From assembly GCF_008974245.1 (NCBI RefSeq), contig NZ_BBZI01000005.1, forward strand, positions 986,040 through 1,050,039: a stretch of 64,000 nt of DNA, in the 5' to 3' direction. The notes beneath the pieces were generated by a model, which ran no database searches, was not told where the DNA came from, and saw nothing but the letters and a program-made list of their open reading frames with translations. Origin of the DNA: Streptomyces abyssomicinicus. GTDB taxonomy: Bacteria; Actinomycetota; Actinomycetes; Streptomycetales; Streptomycetaceae. Below are positions 1 to 9,021 of this stretch, one piece after another (position 1 is the stretch's first letter; each line of letters starts with the position of its first letter). Both the position numbers and the translations under genes were made by a program.

Positions 1-601
1 CTTCAGGCTTGCGGCGTCCCTGGCTGCCGGTCCTGCGGCCTGCGGTCTTTCGGCCTGCGGCCCCTGGGCTTCTCGGCCCACCGGTCCTCCGGCCTGCGGC
101 CTCCCTGGCTACCGGGCCTCCGGTCTTCGGCCTTCCGGTCTTCGGCTCTCCGGCGTTCCGGCGTTACGGCGTTCCGGCCTCCGGCCCCGGGGCTTCTCGG
201 GCCACCCGGCCTCCGGCCCCCGCCCTCCCTGGCCACCGGGCCTCCGGCCCGCGGGCTCCCTGGCCTCTGGGTCTTCGGCGCGCGGCCTCCCCGACCTCCG
301 GGCCAGCGGCCCTCCGACTTCCGGCCTTTCAGGCGTCGGCCCTCCGGCCTCCAGGGCCCGCGGCCCTTCGGCCCTCCGGGGCCGCAGCCTCCGGCCTCCA
401 GGGCTCGCGGCCCTCTGGGCGCCGGCTCACGGCCTGTTGGACGTCGGGCACTGCTGTTTCCGCCTCCCGCGCGTGCCGCGGCCGCGAGCCGCCGGGCCGC
501 GGCGGCAAGTCTGCTGCGGGACCCGCCGTGCGGGCACTCGCGCCGGCCGGCCCGTGCCCGCCGGCCGCCGAGGGCGGACCGGCCGCGGAGGCCGGCCGGG
601 G
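1..601. other. GC-rich low-complexity intergenic stretch
   Basis: No gene is supported here. The DNA is a degenerate repeat built on short units such as ggcctccggccc, ggcctgcggcc and ccctggc. It leaves long chance reading frames open on both strands. Their translations are Pro/Ala/Arg/Gly-rich and match no family I recognise. It abuts the 3' end of the leftward SBF transporter and may act as spacer or terminator DNA. Confidence 0.6.
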
Positions 602-1624
602 TCAGTGGCGGCCGGTGGTGGCGTAGGGGCGGGGCTCCTCGGCGGGGAGGGGGTCGCGTTCGCGGCGGCGGGCGATCACCGCGCTGACCATCAGCTGCAT
701 CTGGTGGAAGAGCATCAGCGGCAGTACCGCCAGCGCCGCCTCCGCCCCGAACAGCACGCTCGCCATCGGCAGCCCCGCCGCCAGCGACTTCGTCGAGCCG
801 GCGAACTGGATCGCCACCCGGTCCCCGCGCCCGAAGCCGAGCGCCTTCGCGCCGTACCAGGTGGCCGCCAGCACCACCGCGAGCAGCACCGCCTCCACCG
901 CGATCAGTTCCACCATCCGGACCGCGCTCACCTGGCCCCACACGCCGCGCACCATGCCCTGGCTGAAGGCGGAGTAGACGACCAGCAGGATCGCCCCCCG
1001 GTCCACCAGCGACAGCAGCCTGCCGTGTTTGCGGACGAACCCGCCGACCCAGCGCCGCAGCAGCTGCCCGGCGAGGAAGGGCACCAGCAGCTGGAGCACG
1101 ATCCTCAGCACCGAGTCCCCGGAGAAGCCCTGCCCGTCGCCGAACTGCCCGCCGAGCAGCAGGGCCGCCAGCAACGGCGTGAGGACGATGCCCGCCAGCG
1201 AGGAGAACGAGCCGGCGCAGATCGCGGCCGGCACGTTCCCCCGGGCGATGGAGGTGAAGGCGATCGACGACTGGATGGTCGACGGCACCAGGGTGAGGAA
1301 GAGCAGGCCCCGGTAGAGGGCGTCGTCGAGGAGGAACGGGACCAGCGCCTGCCCCGCCAGCCCGAGCAGCGGGAAGAGCACGAACGTGCAGCCCAGGATG
1401 GTCAGGTGGAGCCGCCAGTGGCGCAGGCCGTCCAGCGCCTCGCGGGTGGACAGCCGCGCCCCGTAGAGGAAGAAGAGGAACGCGACCGCGGCCGTCGCCA
1501 GGCCGGAGACCCCGTCGGCCACCGCCCCGCGCGCAGGGAGCAGCGCCGCGATGCCCATCGTCGCCAGCAACAGCACGATGTAGGGGTCGACCGGCATCCA
1601 GCTCGGCCACTGCAGGCGTTTCAC
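602..1624 (-). CDS. Bile acid:sodium symporter family (SBF-like) transporter
   Basis: A 340-residue, almost wholly hydrophobic protein with about ten predicted membrane segments, matching the SBF-like family (PF13593 type, YchA-like) of sodium-coupled organic-anion or solute carriers. The internal stretches LVPSTIQSSIAFTSIARGN (about residue 115) and FAGSTKSLAAGLPMA (about residue 275) are the two family signature regions near the crossing helices. The substrate cannot be told. The start is GTG at 1624, with GGAG a few bases upstream. The gene is divergent from a LysR regulator whose start is 180 bp away, so the regulator probably controls it. Confidence 0.85.
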   Translation of the reverse strand: MKRLQWPSWMPVDPYIVLLLATMGIAALLPARGAVADGVSGLATAAVAFLFFLYGARLSTREALDGLRHWRLHLTILGCTFVLFPLLGLAGQALVPFLLDDALYRGLLFLTLVPSTIQSSIAFTSIARGNVPAAICAGSFSSLAGIVLTPLLAALLLGGQFGDGQGFSGDSVLRIVLQLLVPFLAGQLLRRWVGGFVRKHGRLLSLVDRGAILLVVYSAFSQGMVRGVWGQVSAVRMVELIAVEAVLLAVVLAATWYGAKALGFGRGDRVAIQFAGSTKSLAAGLPMASVLFGAEAALAVLPLMLFHQMQLMVSAVIARRRERDPLPAEEPRPYATTGRH

Positions 1625-1803
1625 GGTGCTCCAGCGCTCCAGTGCTCAGGGGGTGGGACGCGTCGCGTGGCGCGAGCGCGGCACAGGGGGGTGCCCTCCC
1701 CATCGTCCCCCCTTCCCCCGTGATCGGGAATCCCGCACACCGCTTTGACTGCGATCGCCGTTCGTGATGACCGGCGGACATCCGCCCGGCTAGGGTTCTG
1801 CGT

Positions 1804-2673
1804 ATGTACGACCCCTCCCATCTGCGGACCTTCCTCGCCGTGGCGCAGACGCTGAGCTTCACGGGGGCCGCGCGCCGCCTCGGGGTGCGGCAGTCGACGG
1901 TCAGTCAGCACGTGCGCAGGCTGGAGGACGCCACCGGCCGGCCCCTGTTCTCCCGGGACACCCATTCGGTGGAGCTCACCGAGGACGGTGAGGCGATGCT
2001 GGGGTTCGCCCGCCGCATCCTGGAGGTCCACGAACAGGCGACGTCCTTCTTCTCCGGCGAGCGCCCCCGCGGCCGGCTCCGCTTCGGGGCGTCGGAGGAC
2101 TTCGTGCTGACCCGGCTGCCGGAGATCCTGGAGGGCTTCCGCTACGAACACCCCGAGGTCGACCTGGAGCTGACCGTCGAGCTCTCCGGCACGCTCCACG
2201 AGCGGCTGGCGGCCGGGAAGCTGGACCTGGTGCTGGCCAAGCGGCGGCCCCACGACCCGCCCGGGCAGCTGGTGCGCAGGGACCGGCTGGTGTGGATCGG
2301 CGCGGAGCGGCTGCGGCTGGATCCGGACCGGCCGGTGCCCCTGATCGTCTACCCGCCGCCGGGCATCACCCGGGCCCTGGCCCTGGAGGCCCTGGAGAAG
2401 CAGGGGAGGGCCTGGCGGATCGCCTGCACCAGCGGCAGTCTCAACGGACTGGTCGCCGCCGCCCGCGCCGGACTGGGCGTGATGCCGCACTCGCGCGGAC
2501 TGATCCCGCCCGGCCTGGTGCGGGCACCGGACCGGGCCGGGCTGCCCGAGCTGGGGCGGGTGGACTTCGTCCTGCTGCACGGGCGCCGGCCGGGCCGGGC
2601 AGGCAGCGCGGCCCAGGCGCTGGCCGCCGCCGTCCTCGCCGGGGGCGAACGCCTGGGCCGGGGGCATCCGTGA
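1804..2673 (+). CDS. LysR family transcriptional regulator
   Basis: A 289-residue protein with an N-terminal winged helix-turn-helix (residues about 3-62, including FTGAARRLGVRQSTVSQHVR), followed by a LysR effector-binding domain starting with RGRLRFGASEDFVLTRLP near residue 90. The length is normal for the family. It is divergent from the SBF transporter at 602-1624, the classic arrangement in which a LysR protein controls the neighbouring gene and itself from the shared promoter region. The ligand is unknown. The start is ATG at 1804; no strong ribosome-binding site is visible, so the transcript may be leaderless or the start weak. Confidence 0.88.
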   Translation: MYDPSHLRTFLAVAQTLSFTGAARRLGVRQSTVSQHVRRLEDATGRPLFSRDTHSVELTEDGEAMLGFARRILEVHEQATSFFSGERPRGRLRFGASEDFVLTRLPEILEGFRYEHPEVDLELTVELSGTLHERLAAGKLDLVLAKRRPHDPPGQLVRRDRLVWIGAERLRLDPDRPVPLIVYPPPGITRALALEALEKQGRAWRIACTSGSLNGLVAAARAGLGVMPHSRGLIPPGLVRAPDRAGLPELGRVDFVLLHGRRPGRAGSAAQALAAAVLAGGERLGRGHP

Positions 2674-2722
2674 CCCGCAGCGGCATTCGTGACCCGCAGC
2701 GGCGTGCGTGACCCGTGGTGGC
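2669..2722. repeat. Three 19-bp direct repeats after the LysR gene
   Basis: The 16-base unit cgtgacccgcagcggc starts at 2669 and 2688. A diverged copy, cgtgacccgtggtggc, starts at 2707, giving an exact 19-bp period. The first copy overlaps the LysR stop codon. Origin and role are unknown. Confidence 0.6.
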
Positions 2723-2998
2723 GACGTGCGTCACGCGTACACGACACGCGCGACGCGGTGCCCGGCCGGAAAGGGTTCCGTGGAGGGCTGCGCACAGAAG
2801 TTACCTCACCGTAGGTGAAGGCGGCCGCGATGGCACCGTTCGCCCCATTCGCCCCCACCTCTCCTGCGGGTTTCGATCGACCCCGGCTCCCCGACCCCCT
2901 CCCGGCGCACCGCTAGGTGAGGTAGTTTCACGCGCTGGGGGGAACGGATCACAGCGCGTCACCGGCGCGGGACCAGGGCACGGAAGCGGGGATCGGCC
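2723..2998. promoter_or_regulatory. Upstream region of the acyl-CoA ligase with TACCTCAC/GTGAGGTA motifs
   Basis: No gene is seen. The region carries tcaccgtaggtga, a 5+5 inverted repeat at 2806-2818. Further on, gtgaggtagtttcac at about 2916-2930 includes gtgaggta, the reverse complement of tacctcac at 2802-2809. Paired sites of this kind upstream of an acyl-CoA ligase could bind a fatty-acid-responsive repressor. That is inference only. Confidence 0.35.
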
Positions 2999-4825
2999 TT
3001 GCGTGAGTACTACAACCCGCCGCTGGCGGGACCACCGCCGGTCGGCGGCCTGGCCGACAGCGTCTTCCAGCGTGCCCGCGCCGAACCCGACCGGGTGGTG
3101 CTCGCCCGCAAGGACCGCGCGGGACAGTGGCAGGACGTCACCGCGGCCGAGTTCCGCGACCAGGTGCTCGCCCTCGCCAAGGGACTGCTCGCGGAGGGCG
3201 TCCGGTTCGGGGACCGGGTGGCCGTCATGGCGCGAACCCGTTACGAGTGGACGCTGTTCGACTTCGCGCTGTGGACCGTGGGCGCCCAGGTGGTGCCCGT
3301 CTACCCGACCTCCTCGGCCGAGCAGGTCGCCTGGATGTTCGCAGACGCCGAGGTCACCGCCGCCGTCGTCGAGCACGAGGACCACGCGATGACTGTGGCC
3401 ACCGTCATCGACCGGGCGCCCCGGCTGCGCCGCCTGTGGCAGATGGACGCCGGCGCCGTGGAGGAGATCTCCGCGGCCGGCGCCCACCTCGAGGACGAGG
3501 TGGCCCACCGGCACCGCAACGCCGTCACCCCGGAGACCGTGGCGACGGTGATCTACACCTCGGGCACCACCGGCCGCCCCAAGGGCTGCGTCCTCACCCA
3601 CGGCAACTTCATGTTCGAGTCCGACACCATGGTCGGCCGCTGGGAACCGGTCTTCCACTCCAAGCCCGGTGACGAGGCGTCCACGCTCCTCTTCCTCCCG
3701 CTGGCCCACGTCTTCGGCCGGATGGTGGAGGTCGCCAGCATCCGGCACGGCGTGCGGATGGGCCATCAGCCCGAACTCAACGCCGCCGTCCTGATGGCCG
3801 ACTTCGCCTCCTTCCAGCCCTCCTTCGTGCTGGCGGTGCCCTACATCTTCGAGAAGGTCTTCCACGCCGCACGCCGCAAGGCGGAGCGGTTCGGCAAGGC
3901 CGCCGCCTTCGACCGGGCCGTCGAGGTCGCCGTGCGGTACGCGGAGGCCGTGGAGGAACGGGAGTGGGGCACCGGCCCCGGCCCCTCGGCCGCCCTGCGG
4001 ATGCAGCATCAGCTCTTCGACAAGCTGGTGTACCACAAGGTGCGTCAGGCGCTCGGCGGACGGGTCAGGCACGCCATGTCGGGCGGCTCGGCGATGGACC
4101 GCCGGCTGGGTCTCTTCTACGCCGGCGCCGGCGTGCGCGTCTTCCAGGGGTACGGCCTGACCGAGACCACCGCCGCGGCCACCGCCAACCCGCCCGGCCG
4201 CGTCCGGTACGGCAGCGTCGGGCCGCCGATCCCCGGCGTCACCGTGCACATCGCGGAGGACGGCGAGATCTGGCTGGCCGGCGACGGCGTCTTCCACGGC
4301 TACCTCAACGACCCCCGGGCCACCGAGGAGGTGCTGCGCGGCGGCTGGCTGGCGACCGGCGACATAGGGCGGCTCGACGAGGACGGCTATCTGCACATCA
4401 CCGGCCGCAAGAAGGAGGTCCTGGTGACCTCGGGCGGCAAGACGGTCTCCCCGGTGATGCTGGAGGACCGGGTCCGCGACCACCCGCTGGTCGCCCAGTG
4501 CCTGGTCGTGGGTGACGACCGCCCGTACATCGCGGCGCTGATGACCCTCGACCAGGAGGCCGTCGAGCACTGGCTCCAGATGCGCGGCAAGCCGACCCCC
4601 ACCGCCTCCGAACTGGTTCGCGACCCTGCTCTGGAGATGGAGGTGCGGCGCGCCGTCCAGGCCGCCAACAGCCTGGTCTCGCAGGCCGAGTCGATCCGCA
4701 CCTTCCGGATCCTGGCGCAGCCGTTCACCGAGGAGCAAGGGCTGCTGACGCCCTCTCTGAAACTCAAGCGCAAGGCCATCGAGAAGGCGTACCAGGCGGA
4801 GGTCGAGGCCCTTTACCGGAGCTGA
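2999..4825 (+). CDS. Long-chain fatty acyl-CoA ligase (AMP-binding)
   Basis: A 608-residue ANL-superfamily enzyme that activates fatty acids to acyl-CoA through an acyl-adenylate. The P-loop-like A3 motif YTSGTTGRPKG is at residues 186-196. The YGLTET motif follows the MSGGSAMDRRLG segment, and the hinge region GWLATGDIGRLDEDGYL with GRKKE lies near residues 447-470. Length fits FadD/FACL enzymes of the ACSBG/long-chain type. The start TTG at 2999 gives MREYYNPP, which matches the usual N-terminus of actinobacterial homologues. It stands alone, with 126 bp to the next gene on the same strand. Confidence 0.9.
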   Translation: MREYYNPPLAGPPPVGGLADSVFQRARAEPDRVVLARKDRAGQWQDVTAAEFRDQVLALAKGLLAEGVRFGDRVAVMARTRYEWTLFDFALWTVGAQVVPVYPTSSAEQVAWMFADAEVTAAVVEHEDHAMTVATVIDRAPRLRRLWQMDAGAVEEISAAGAHLEDEVAHRHRNAVTPETVATVIYTSGTTGRPKGCVLTHGNFMFESDTMVGRWEPVFHSKPGDEASTLLFLPLAHVFGRMVEVASIRHGVRMGHQPELNAAVLMADFASFQPSFVLAVPYIFEKVFHAARRKAERFGKAAAFDRAVEVAVRYAEAVEEREWGTGPGPSAALRMQHQLFDKLVYHKVRQALGGRVRHAMSGGSAMDRRLGLFYAGAGVRVFQGYGLTETTAAATANPPGRVRYGSVGPPIPGVTVHIAEDGEIWLAGDGVFHGYLNDPRATEEVLRGGWLATGDIGRLDEDGYLHITGRKKEVLVTSGGKTVSPVMLEDRVRDHPLVAQCLVVGDDRPYIAALMTLDQEAVEHWLQMRGKPTPTASELVRDPALEMEVRRAVQAANSLVSQAESIRTFRILAQPFTEEQGLLTPSLKLKRKAIEKAYQAEVEALYRS

Positions 4826-4951
4826 CGGTGCGAAGGGCGGCAACCCCCCGCGCAGGGGGCCGCCGATCCGTGTGCCGTTCCCGGAATGCGTCCTGGGCGC
4901 CGATGGTTGAGGATGGGAGCCAATGTCCGACCAACGAAGGATCGAGAGCGC

Positions 4952-5788
4952 GTGAGCAGCAAGGTCCCCCCGATCGTCCTCAACAACGGCGTGGAGATGC
5001 CCCAGCTGGGCTTCGGTGTCTGGCAGGTCCCGGACGACGAAGCGGAGCGCGCGGTGGCGACCGCCCTCGAGGCCGGTTACCGCAGCATCGACACGGCGGC
5101 CATCTACGGCAACGAGGAGGGCACCGGCAAGGCCGTCGCCGCCTCCGGCCTCCCGCGCGAGGACATCTTCGTCACCACCAAGCTCTGGAACAGCGACCAG
5201 GGCTACGACTCCACCCTGCGCGCCTTCGACACCTCGCTGGGCAAGCTCGGCCTGGACTACGTCGACCTGTACCTCATCCACTGGCCCCGGCCCCAGCGCG
5301 GCGCCTTCGTCGAGACGTACAAGGCGTTCGAGAAGCTGCTCTCCGACGGCGTGGTCCGGGCCATCGGCGTGTCCAACTTCCTCCCGGAGCACCTGCGGAC
5401 GCTGCTGGACGCCACCTCGGTGATCCCCGCCGTCAACCAGATCGAGCTCCACCCCCACCTCCAGCAGACCGAGGCCCGCGAGTTCCACGCCGAGCAGGGC
5501 ATCGCCACCGAGGCGTGGTCGCCGCTCGGCTCGGGCAAGGGGCTCCTGGAGGTCCCGGCGATCGCCGCCATCGCGCAGAAGCACGGGCGGACGCCCGCCC
5601 AGGTGGTGCTGCGCTGGCACCTTCAGACCGGCAACATCGTGATCCCGAAGTCGGTCACCCCCTCCCGGATCAAGGAGAACATCGAGGTCTTCGACTTCTC
5701 CCTGGACGACGAGGACCTGGCCGCGATCCGCGCCCTCGACGAGGGCCGGCGCCTCGGCCCCGACCCCGCGACCGCCGACTTCGGCTGA
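4952..5788 (+). CDS. Aldo/keto reductase (2,5-diketo-D-gluconate reductase type)
   Basis: A 278-residue TIM-barrel NADPH-dependent carbonyl reductase. The complete AKR catalytic tetrad is visible: D47, Y52 (in DTAAIYGNE), K77 (TTKLWN) and H110 (LIHWP). The family signature GVSNFLPEHL and the coenzyme-binding IPKSVTPSRIKENI segment near the C-terminus are also present. The reading frame is open further upstream, but GTG at 4952 gives the normal N-terminus (SSKVPPIVLNNGVEMPQLGFG). Cytoplasmic; the physiological substrate is not evident. A hairpin follows the stop. Confidence 0.9.
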   Translation: MSSKVPPIVLNNGVEMPQLGFGVWQVPDDEAERAVATALEAGYRSIDTAAIYGNEEGTGKAVAASGLPREDIFVTTKLWNSDQGYDSTLRAFDTSLGKLGLDYVDLYLIHWPRPQRGAFVETYKAFEKLLSDGVVRAIGVSNFLPEHLRTLLDATSVIPAVNQIELHPHLQQTEAREFHAEQGIATEAWSPLGSGKGLLEVPAIAAIAQKHGRTPAQVVLRWHLQTGNIVIPKSVTPSRIKENIEVFDFSLDDEDLAAIRALDEGRRLGPDPATADFG

Positions 5789-5798
5789 CGCCGCGCCG

Positions 5799-5823
5799 CC
5801 CGGGGCCGCCCGCCGGCCCCGGG
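5799..5823. terminator. Hairpin after the aldo/keto reductase
   Basis: A perfect 9-bp stem, cccggggcc (5799-5807) and ggccccggg (5815-5823), with a 7-base loop, 10 bp after the stop codon. There is no U-tract, as is usual in Streptomyces. Confidence 0.55.
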
Positions 5824-5931
5824 CCCGCACCGGCTGCTTCGCCCGACCGCTTCCCCCATTGCACTGCCCGACTGCTTCCCCCGACGGACCCGCGCGGCCC
5901 CGACGGCCCGGAGAAAGAGGGTTCCGCAGCA

Positions 5932-6675
5932 GTGAGTACCAGCAAACAGAACCGTGCGGCGGTCCTCGGCACGGCCTTCCTGAGCGTCGCGCTGATTCCC
6001 GCGGGCATCGCCGGCGCCGCCTTCGACCCGAACTCCTCCGTGGCGGCCCCCGCCCGCCCCGGCCCGCCCGCCGAGGACGTCAGGGTCGTCGACGTGCCGG
6101 TCACCGCGTGGACCGTGCGGGAGCGACTGAGGTCCTGCCGGCCCGTCTCCCGCGGCGCGTACGCCACCGACGAGGGCCGCCGGCCCACCGTGCCGGTGTG
6201 CGGGCAGGGCGACGTCGTCCACTGGACGGCGGACCTCGACATCGACTGCGACGGCCTGCGCACCCGGTGGTGCAACGAGGAGACCGACCCGTACTTCCGG
6301 CCCGAGACGGCCTTCCACCAGGCCGACGGCATACCGCTGCGCGCCGACCGGCTGCCGTACGTCGTGGTGCCGGCGCCCGGCGAGAAGTGGGACCACGCCG
6401 CCGAGGGGGTGGGCGCCGGGGACCCGGTGGTCCTGCTCCACGGGGACCGGATCGCCTACGCCGTGATCGGCGACGTCGGCCCCGCGGACATCATCGGCGA
6501 GGCCTCCTATGCCGCGGCCGAGGCGCTCGGCCTCGACCCCCACCCGGTCGGCGGCGGGGCGCGGTCCGGCGTCACCTACCTGGTCTTCAAGGACGCCCCG
6601 CCCCGGCCCCTGGGCAGCCGGCAGGCGGCGGTGGAGCAGGGCGAACGGCTGCTCCGCTCCTTCGTCAACCCCTGA
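5932..6675 (+). CDS. Secreted glycoside hydrolase family 75 chitosanase
   Basis: A 247-residue exported protein with an N-terminal hydrophobic signal (residues about 9-31, ending near AGIAGAAFD). The mature part matches GH75, the fungal-type chitosanases that cleave chitosan endolytically. Visible features are the acidic segment DLDIDCDG (101-108), TRWCNEETDPYF and TAFHQADGIPL next to it, and the later VIGDVGP segment. Cysteines C107 and C114 lie close together. The start GTG at 5932 has a good GAAAGAGG box 9 bases upstream. No other chitin gene is adjacent, so it is probably a single-gene unit for scavenging fungal wall polymer. Confidence 0.82.
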   Translation: MSTSKQNRAAVLGTAFLSVALIPAGIAGAAFDPNSSVAAPARPGPPAEDVRVVDVPVTAWTVRERLRSCRPVSRGAYATDEGRRPTVPVCGQGDVVHWTADLDIDCDGLRTRWCNEETDPYFRPETAFHQADGIPLRADRLPYVVVPAPGEKWDHAAEGVGAGDPVVLLHGDRIAYAVIGDVGPADIIGEASYAAAEALGLDPHPVGGGARSGVTYLVFKDAPPRPLGSRQAAVEQGERLLRSFVNP

Positions 6676-6748
6676 GGTCCGTCCGACGGGGGTTTCCGCG
6701 GGTCAGGTGTGTCCCGGCGCCTGCCGTGCAGGGGCCCGCGCCGTCCGC

Positions 6749-7117
6749 TCAGGGCGCCGGGTCGGTGCAGCGGAACGTCACCTGCACCCGCGCCGGCCTC
6801 CGCAGTTCCTCGGCACCGGAAGGCGCGCGCCCGACGAGGACCATTCCGTCCGGCGTCGTGCCGGACCAGGCCGGTGCCCGCAGGCCTTCCCCGCACAGCC
6901 CTTGCGGCAGTTCGGTCGTCCCGGGTGGCATCGCGTACTTGACGACGTCCCGCTCGGTGAAGAGCGCATGCCTGTCGGGGATCAGTCCGGCCCGCACGAG
7001 GTGGTCCGGCATCCGGTCACCGACGAAGGAGACGACTGCCTCGCCGTCGTGGGTGTGGTACCGGACGTCGGTGGCGTCCTGCGGCAGCGTCGCACCGCCG
7101 GCATCTCCGTGTGACAT
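6749..7117 (-). CDS. Hypothetical protein, 122 aa
   Basis: I do not recognise a family. Codon use is typical of the genome (G or C at almost every third position), which supports a real gene. The product is a small soluble protein with no signal peptide or membrane segment. It contains two phrases that look like structured core (AVVSFVGDRMPDHLVRAGLIP and ERDVVKYAMPPGT) and ends RVQVTFRCTDPAP. The ribosome-binding site before ATG 7117 is weak, so the start is uncertain. It lies between the chitosanase and the pterin dehydratase, in the same direction as the latter, with 55 bp between them. Confidence 0.6.
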   Translation of the reverse strand: MSHGDAGGATLPQDATDVRYHTHDGEAVVSFVGDRMPDHLVRAGLIPDRHALFTERDVVKYAMPPGTTELPQGLCGEGLRAPAWSGTTPDGMVLVGRAPSGAEELRRPARVQVTFRCTDPAP

Positions 7118-7172
7118 CGACCGGCGGGACGTGGCCGACCAACCAGCTCGTCCGGACGGCCGCCCCGAGGCG

Positions 7173-7478
7173 TCAGGACGCCCCGTGGAGCCCGGCCGAC
7201 TCCTCCACCCTGCGCGCCAGCGCGAAGTCCAGCTCGGTGATCCGGCCGCCCACGCTGTGCGTGTTCACCGACAGGGCCACGGTGTTGTAGCCGAGGGTCA
7301 GGTCCGAATGGTGGTCCAGCTCGTCCTGGACCCGGGCGACGTCCGCGACCAGGGCGGCGGCGACCGCGTGCGAGGGCAGGCGGTAGGAGCGGGTGAGCCG
7401 GTCCTCCTCGACCCGCCAGCCGGGCAGCGCCGGCAGCCGCTCCTCGATCTCCTGCTCCGTCAGCGGCTGGACAGCCAT
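7173..7478 (-). CDS. phhB: Pterin-4-alpha-carbinolamine dehydratase
   Basis: A 101-residue protein of the PCD/DCoH family, which dehydrates 4a-hydroxytetrahydrobiopterin during recycling of the pterin cofactor of aromatic amino acid hydroxylases. The family core is visible: LPGWRVEEDRLTRSYRLPS at the N-terminus, then the histidine pair and following helix in DELDHHSDLTLGYNTVALSV, then THSVGGRITELDFALA. The reading frame is longer upstream, but ATG at 7478 is preceded by a strong GAGGAG and gives the normal length. No hydroxylase gene is nearby. Confidence 0.88.
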   Translation of the reverse strand: MAVQPLTEQEIEERLPALPGWRVEEDRLTRSYRLPSHAVAAALVADVARVQDELDHHSDLTLGYNTVALSVNTHSVGGRITELDFALARRVEESAGLHGAS

Positions 7479-7672
7479 GGCCCGCTCCTCCTCAACCGGT
7501 GATCCGTCGCGGCCAGCGTGCCACAGGCCCGCCGGCCGCGGGTGGCACGCGGGGCCGCACACCGAAACTTTCCGAAAGCCTTGGCCACGAAATCACCTCG
7601 AGGATGGGAGATCGGTGCCCACCGTGGCAGACTGCCCACGCAACGAAAGCGTGGAGCTCTGGGGAGGACGGC

Positions 7673-8539
7673 GTGAGCGAGCGACGCACCGCGCCCACCG
7701 TCGGTCAGGTGGTGCTCGGGAAGCGGCTCCAGGAACTCCGCGAGAGGGCCGGGCTCAAGCGGGAGGAGGCCGCGCGGATCCTGCACGTCGCGCCGGCCAC
7801 CGTACGGCGGATGGAGACGGCGGAGGTCTCCCTCAAGATCCCGTACGTGCAGATGCTGCTCTCCGCGTACGGGGTCCCCGGGCGTGAGGCGGCCGAGTTC
7901 GTCGCACTCGCCGAGGACGCCAACCGGCCGGGCTGGTGGCAGCGGTTCCACGACGTGCTGCCGGACTGGTTCTCCCTGTACGTCAGCCTGGAGGGCGCGG
8001 CGAGGATGCTGCGTTCCTACGAGCCGCACTTCGTGCCGGGGCTGCTGCAGACCGAGGGCTACGCGCGGGCGGTCCTGCGGGCCGGCGCCCCCGGGCCGAG
8101 CGCCGACGAGACCGTCGAGCGGCACGTCGCGCTGCGGATGACCCGGCAGCGGCTGCTGGAGCGGGAGACCCCGCCCAGGCTGTGGGTGATCATGGAGGAG
8201 ACGGTGCTGCGCCGCCCCGTCGGCCCCGACGCCCGGGTGATGCGGGAGCAGATCGAACGGCTGCTGGAGGCGGCGGAGCAGGACCACATCACCCTGCAGG
8301 TCGCGGAGTTCGACTCCGGTCCGCATCCCGGGGCGTACGCGCCGTTCTCCCTCTTCCGCTTCGCGGAGCCGGAGCTGCCCGACATGGTCTTCACCGAGTA
8401 CCTCACCGGGGCGCTCTACCTCGACTCCCGCGACGAGGTCGCCGCACACCTCGAGGCCCTCGACCACATGACGGCCCGCGCGGCCTCCACGGAACGCACG
8501 CGCGCAGTGCTCCGCGAGTACCTGGAGCGCTACGGCTGA
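7673..8539 (+). CDS. Helix-turn-helix regulator with DUF5753 domain
   Basis: A 288-residue protein of the abundant Streptomyces Scr1/DUF5753 class. An XRE-type helix-turn-helix spans residues about 12-68 (GKRLQELRERAGLKREEAAR and PATVRRMETAEVSLK). The DUF5753 ligand or partner domain follows (QRFHDVLPDWFSLYVSLEG, then PHFVPGLLQTEGYARAVL). Such genes are often paired with a small DUF397 gene; none is seen here, which is unusual. The start GTG 7673 has GGGGAGG nine bases upstream and excludes 58 upstream codons that are merely open. Confidence 0.87.
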   Translation: MSERRTAPTVGQVVLGKRLQELRERAGLKREEAARILHVAPATVRRMETAEVSLKIPYVQMLLSAYGVPGREAAEFVALAEDANRPGWWQRFHDVLPDWFSLYVSLEGAARMLRSYEPHFVPGLLQTEGYARAVLRAGAPGPSADETVERHVALRMTRQRLLERETPPRLWVIMEETVLRRPVGPDARVMREQIERLLEAAEQDHITLQVAEFDSGPHPGAYAPFSLFRFAEPELPDMVFTEYLTGALYLDSRDEVAAHLEALDHMTARAASTERTRAVLREYLERYG

Positions 8540-8554
8540 CCGTGCCACGCCGAC

Positions 8555-8587
8555 GGGCGCGGGGAGCCGAGGGGCTCCGCCGCGCCC
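8555..8587. terminator. Bidirectional terminator between convergent genes
   Basis: An inverted repeat: gggcgcggggagcc pairs with ggctccgccgcgccc around the loop gagg, with one bulged base. It sits between the stops of the DUF5753 gene (+) and the OsmC gene (-) and can serve both. Confidence 0.65.
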
Positions 8588-8595
8588 GCGGGGTG

Positions 8596-9021
8596 TCAGG
8601 CCAGCTTGGCCGAGAGGGTGATGGTGGTGCCGGTGAGCGCCTGGCTCACCGGGCAGTTCTTCTTGGCGCCCTCGGCGGCGGCGACGAACGCGTCGTTGTC
8701 GATGCCCGGCACGGTGCCCTCCACCGTCAGGTGGATGCCCGTGATGCCCTCGCCGGGCTGGAAGGAGACGTCCGCGGAGGTGGTGAGCCGCTCCGGCGGG
8801 GTGCCGGCGCCGGCCAGCGCGTGCGACAGCGCCATCGAGAAGCAGGAGGAGTGGGCCGCGGCGATGAGCTCCTCCGGGCTGGTCTTTCCGTTCGCCTGCT
8901 CGGCGCGCGACGGCCAGGAGACCGGCTGGGAGCCGATGCCGGACGAGTCGAAGGTGACGACGCCGCTGCCCTCGAGCAGGTTGCCCTCCCAGACGGTGTG
9001 GGCGGATCGCGTGGTGGCCAC
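8596..9021 (-). CDS. OsmC family peroxiredoxin
   Basis: A 141-residue OsmC-subfamily hydroperoxide reductase. The two redox cysteines are C60 (in AAAHSSCFSMALS) and C123 (in KKNCPVSQAL), with family spacing. E50/E51 in TSPEELIAAAHSSC lie in the active-site helix. It detoxifies organic peroxides in the cytoplasm. The frame is open further upstream, but GTG at 9021 has an AGGAAGGA box and gives the normal N-terminus TTRSAHTVWEGNL. It is transcribed toward the DUF5753 gene and shares its terminator. Confidence 0.9.
   Translation of the reverse strand: MATTRSAHTVWEGNLLEGSGVVTFDSSGIGSQPVSWPSRAEQANGKTSPEELIAAAHSSCFSMALSHALAGAGTPPERLTTSADVSFQPGEGITGIHLTVEGTVPGIDNDAFVAAAEGAKKNCPVSQALTGTTITLSAKLA

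Noticed and set aside
1..626. 205-codon plus-strand frame at the window start
   Set aside because: Translation of degenerate ggcctccggccc repeats. No family and no ribosome-binding site.
2801..5830. A 1009-codon minus-strand reading frame
   Set aside because: It is antisense to the acyl-CoA ligase and aldo/keto reductase, both clear families. Its translation is Gly/Val/Asp-rich shadow sequence.
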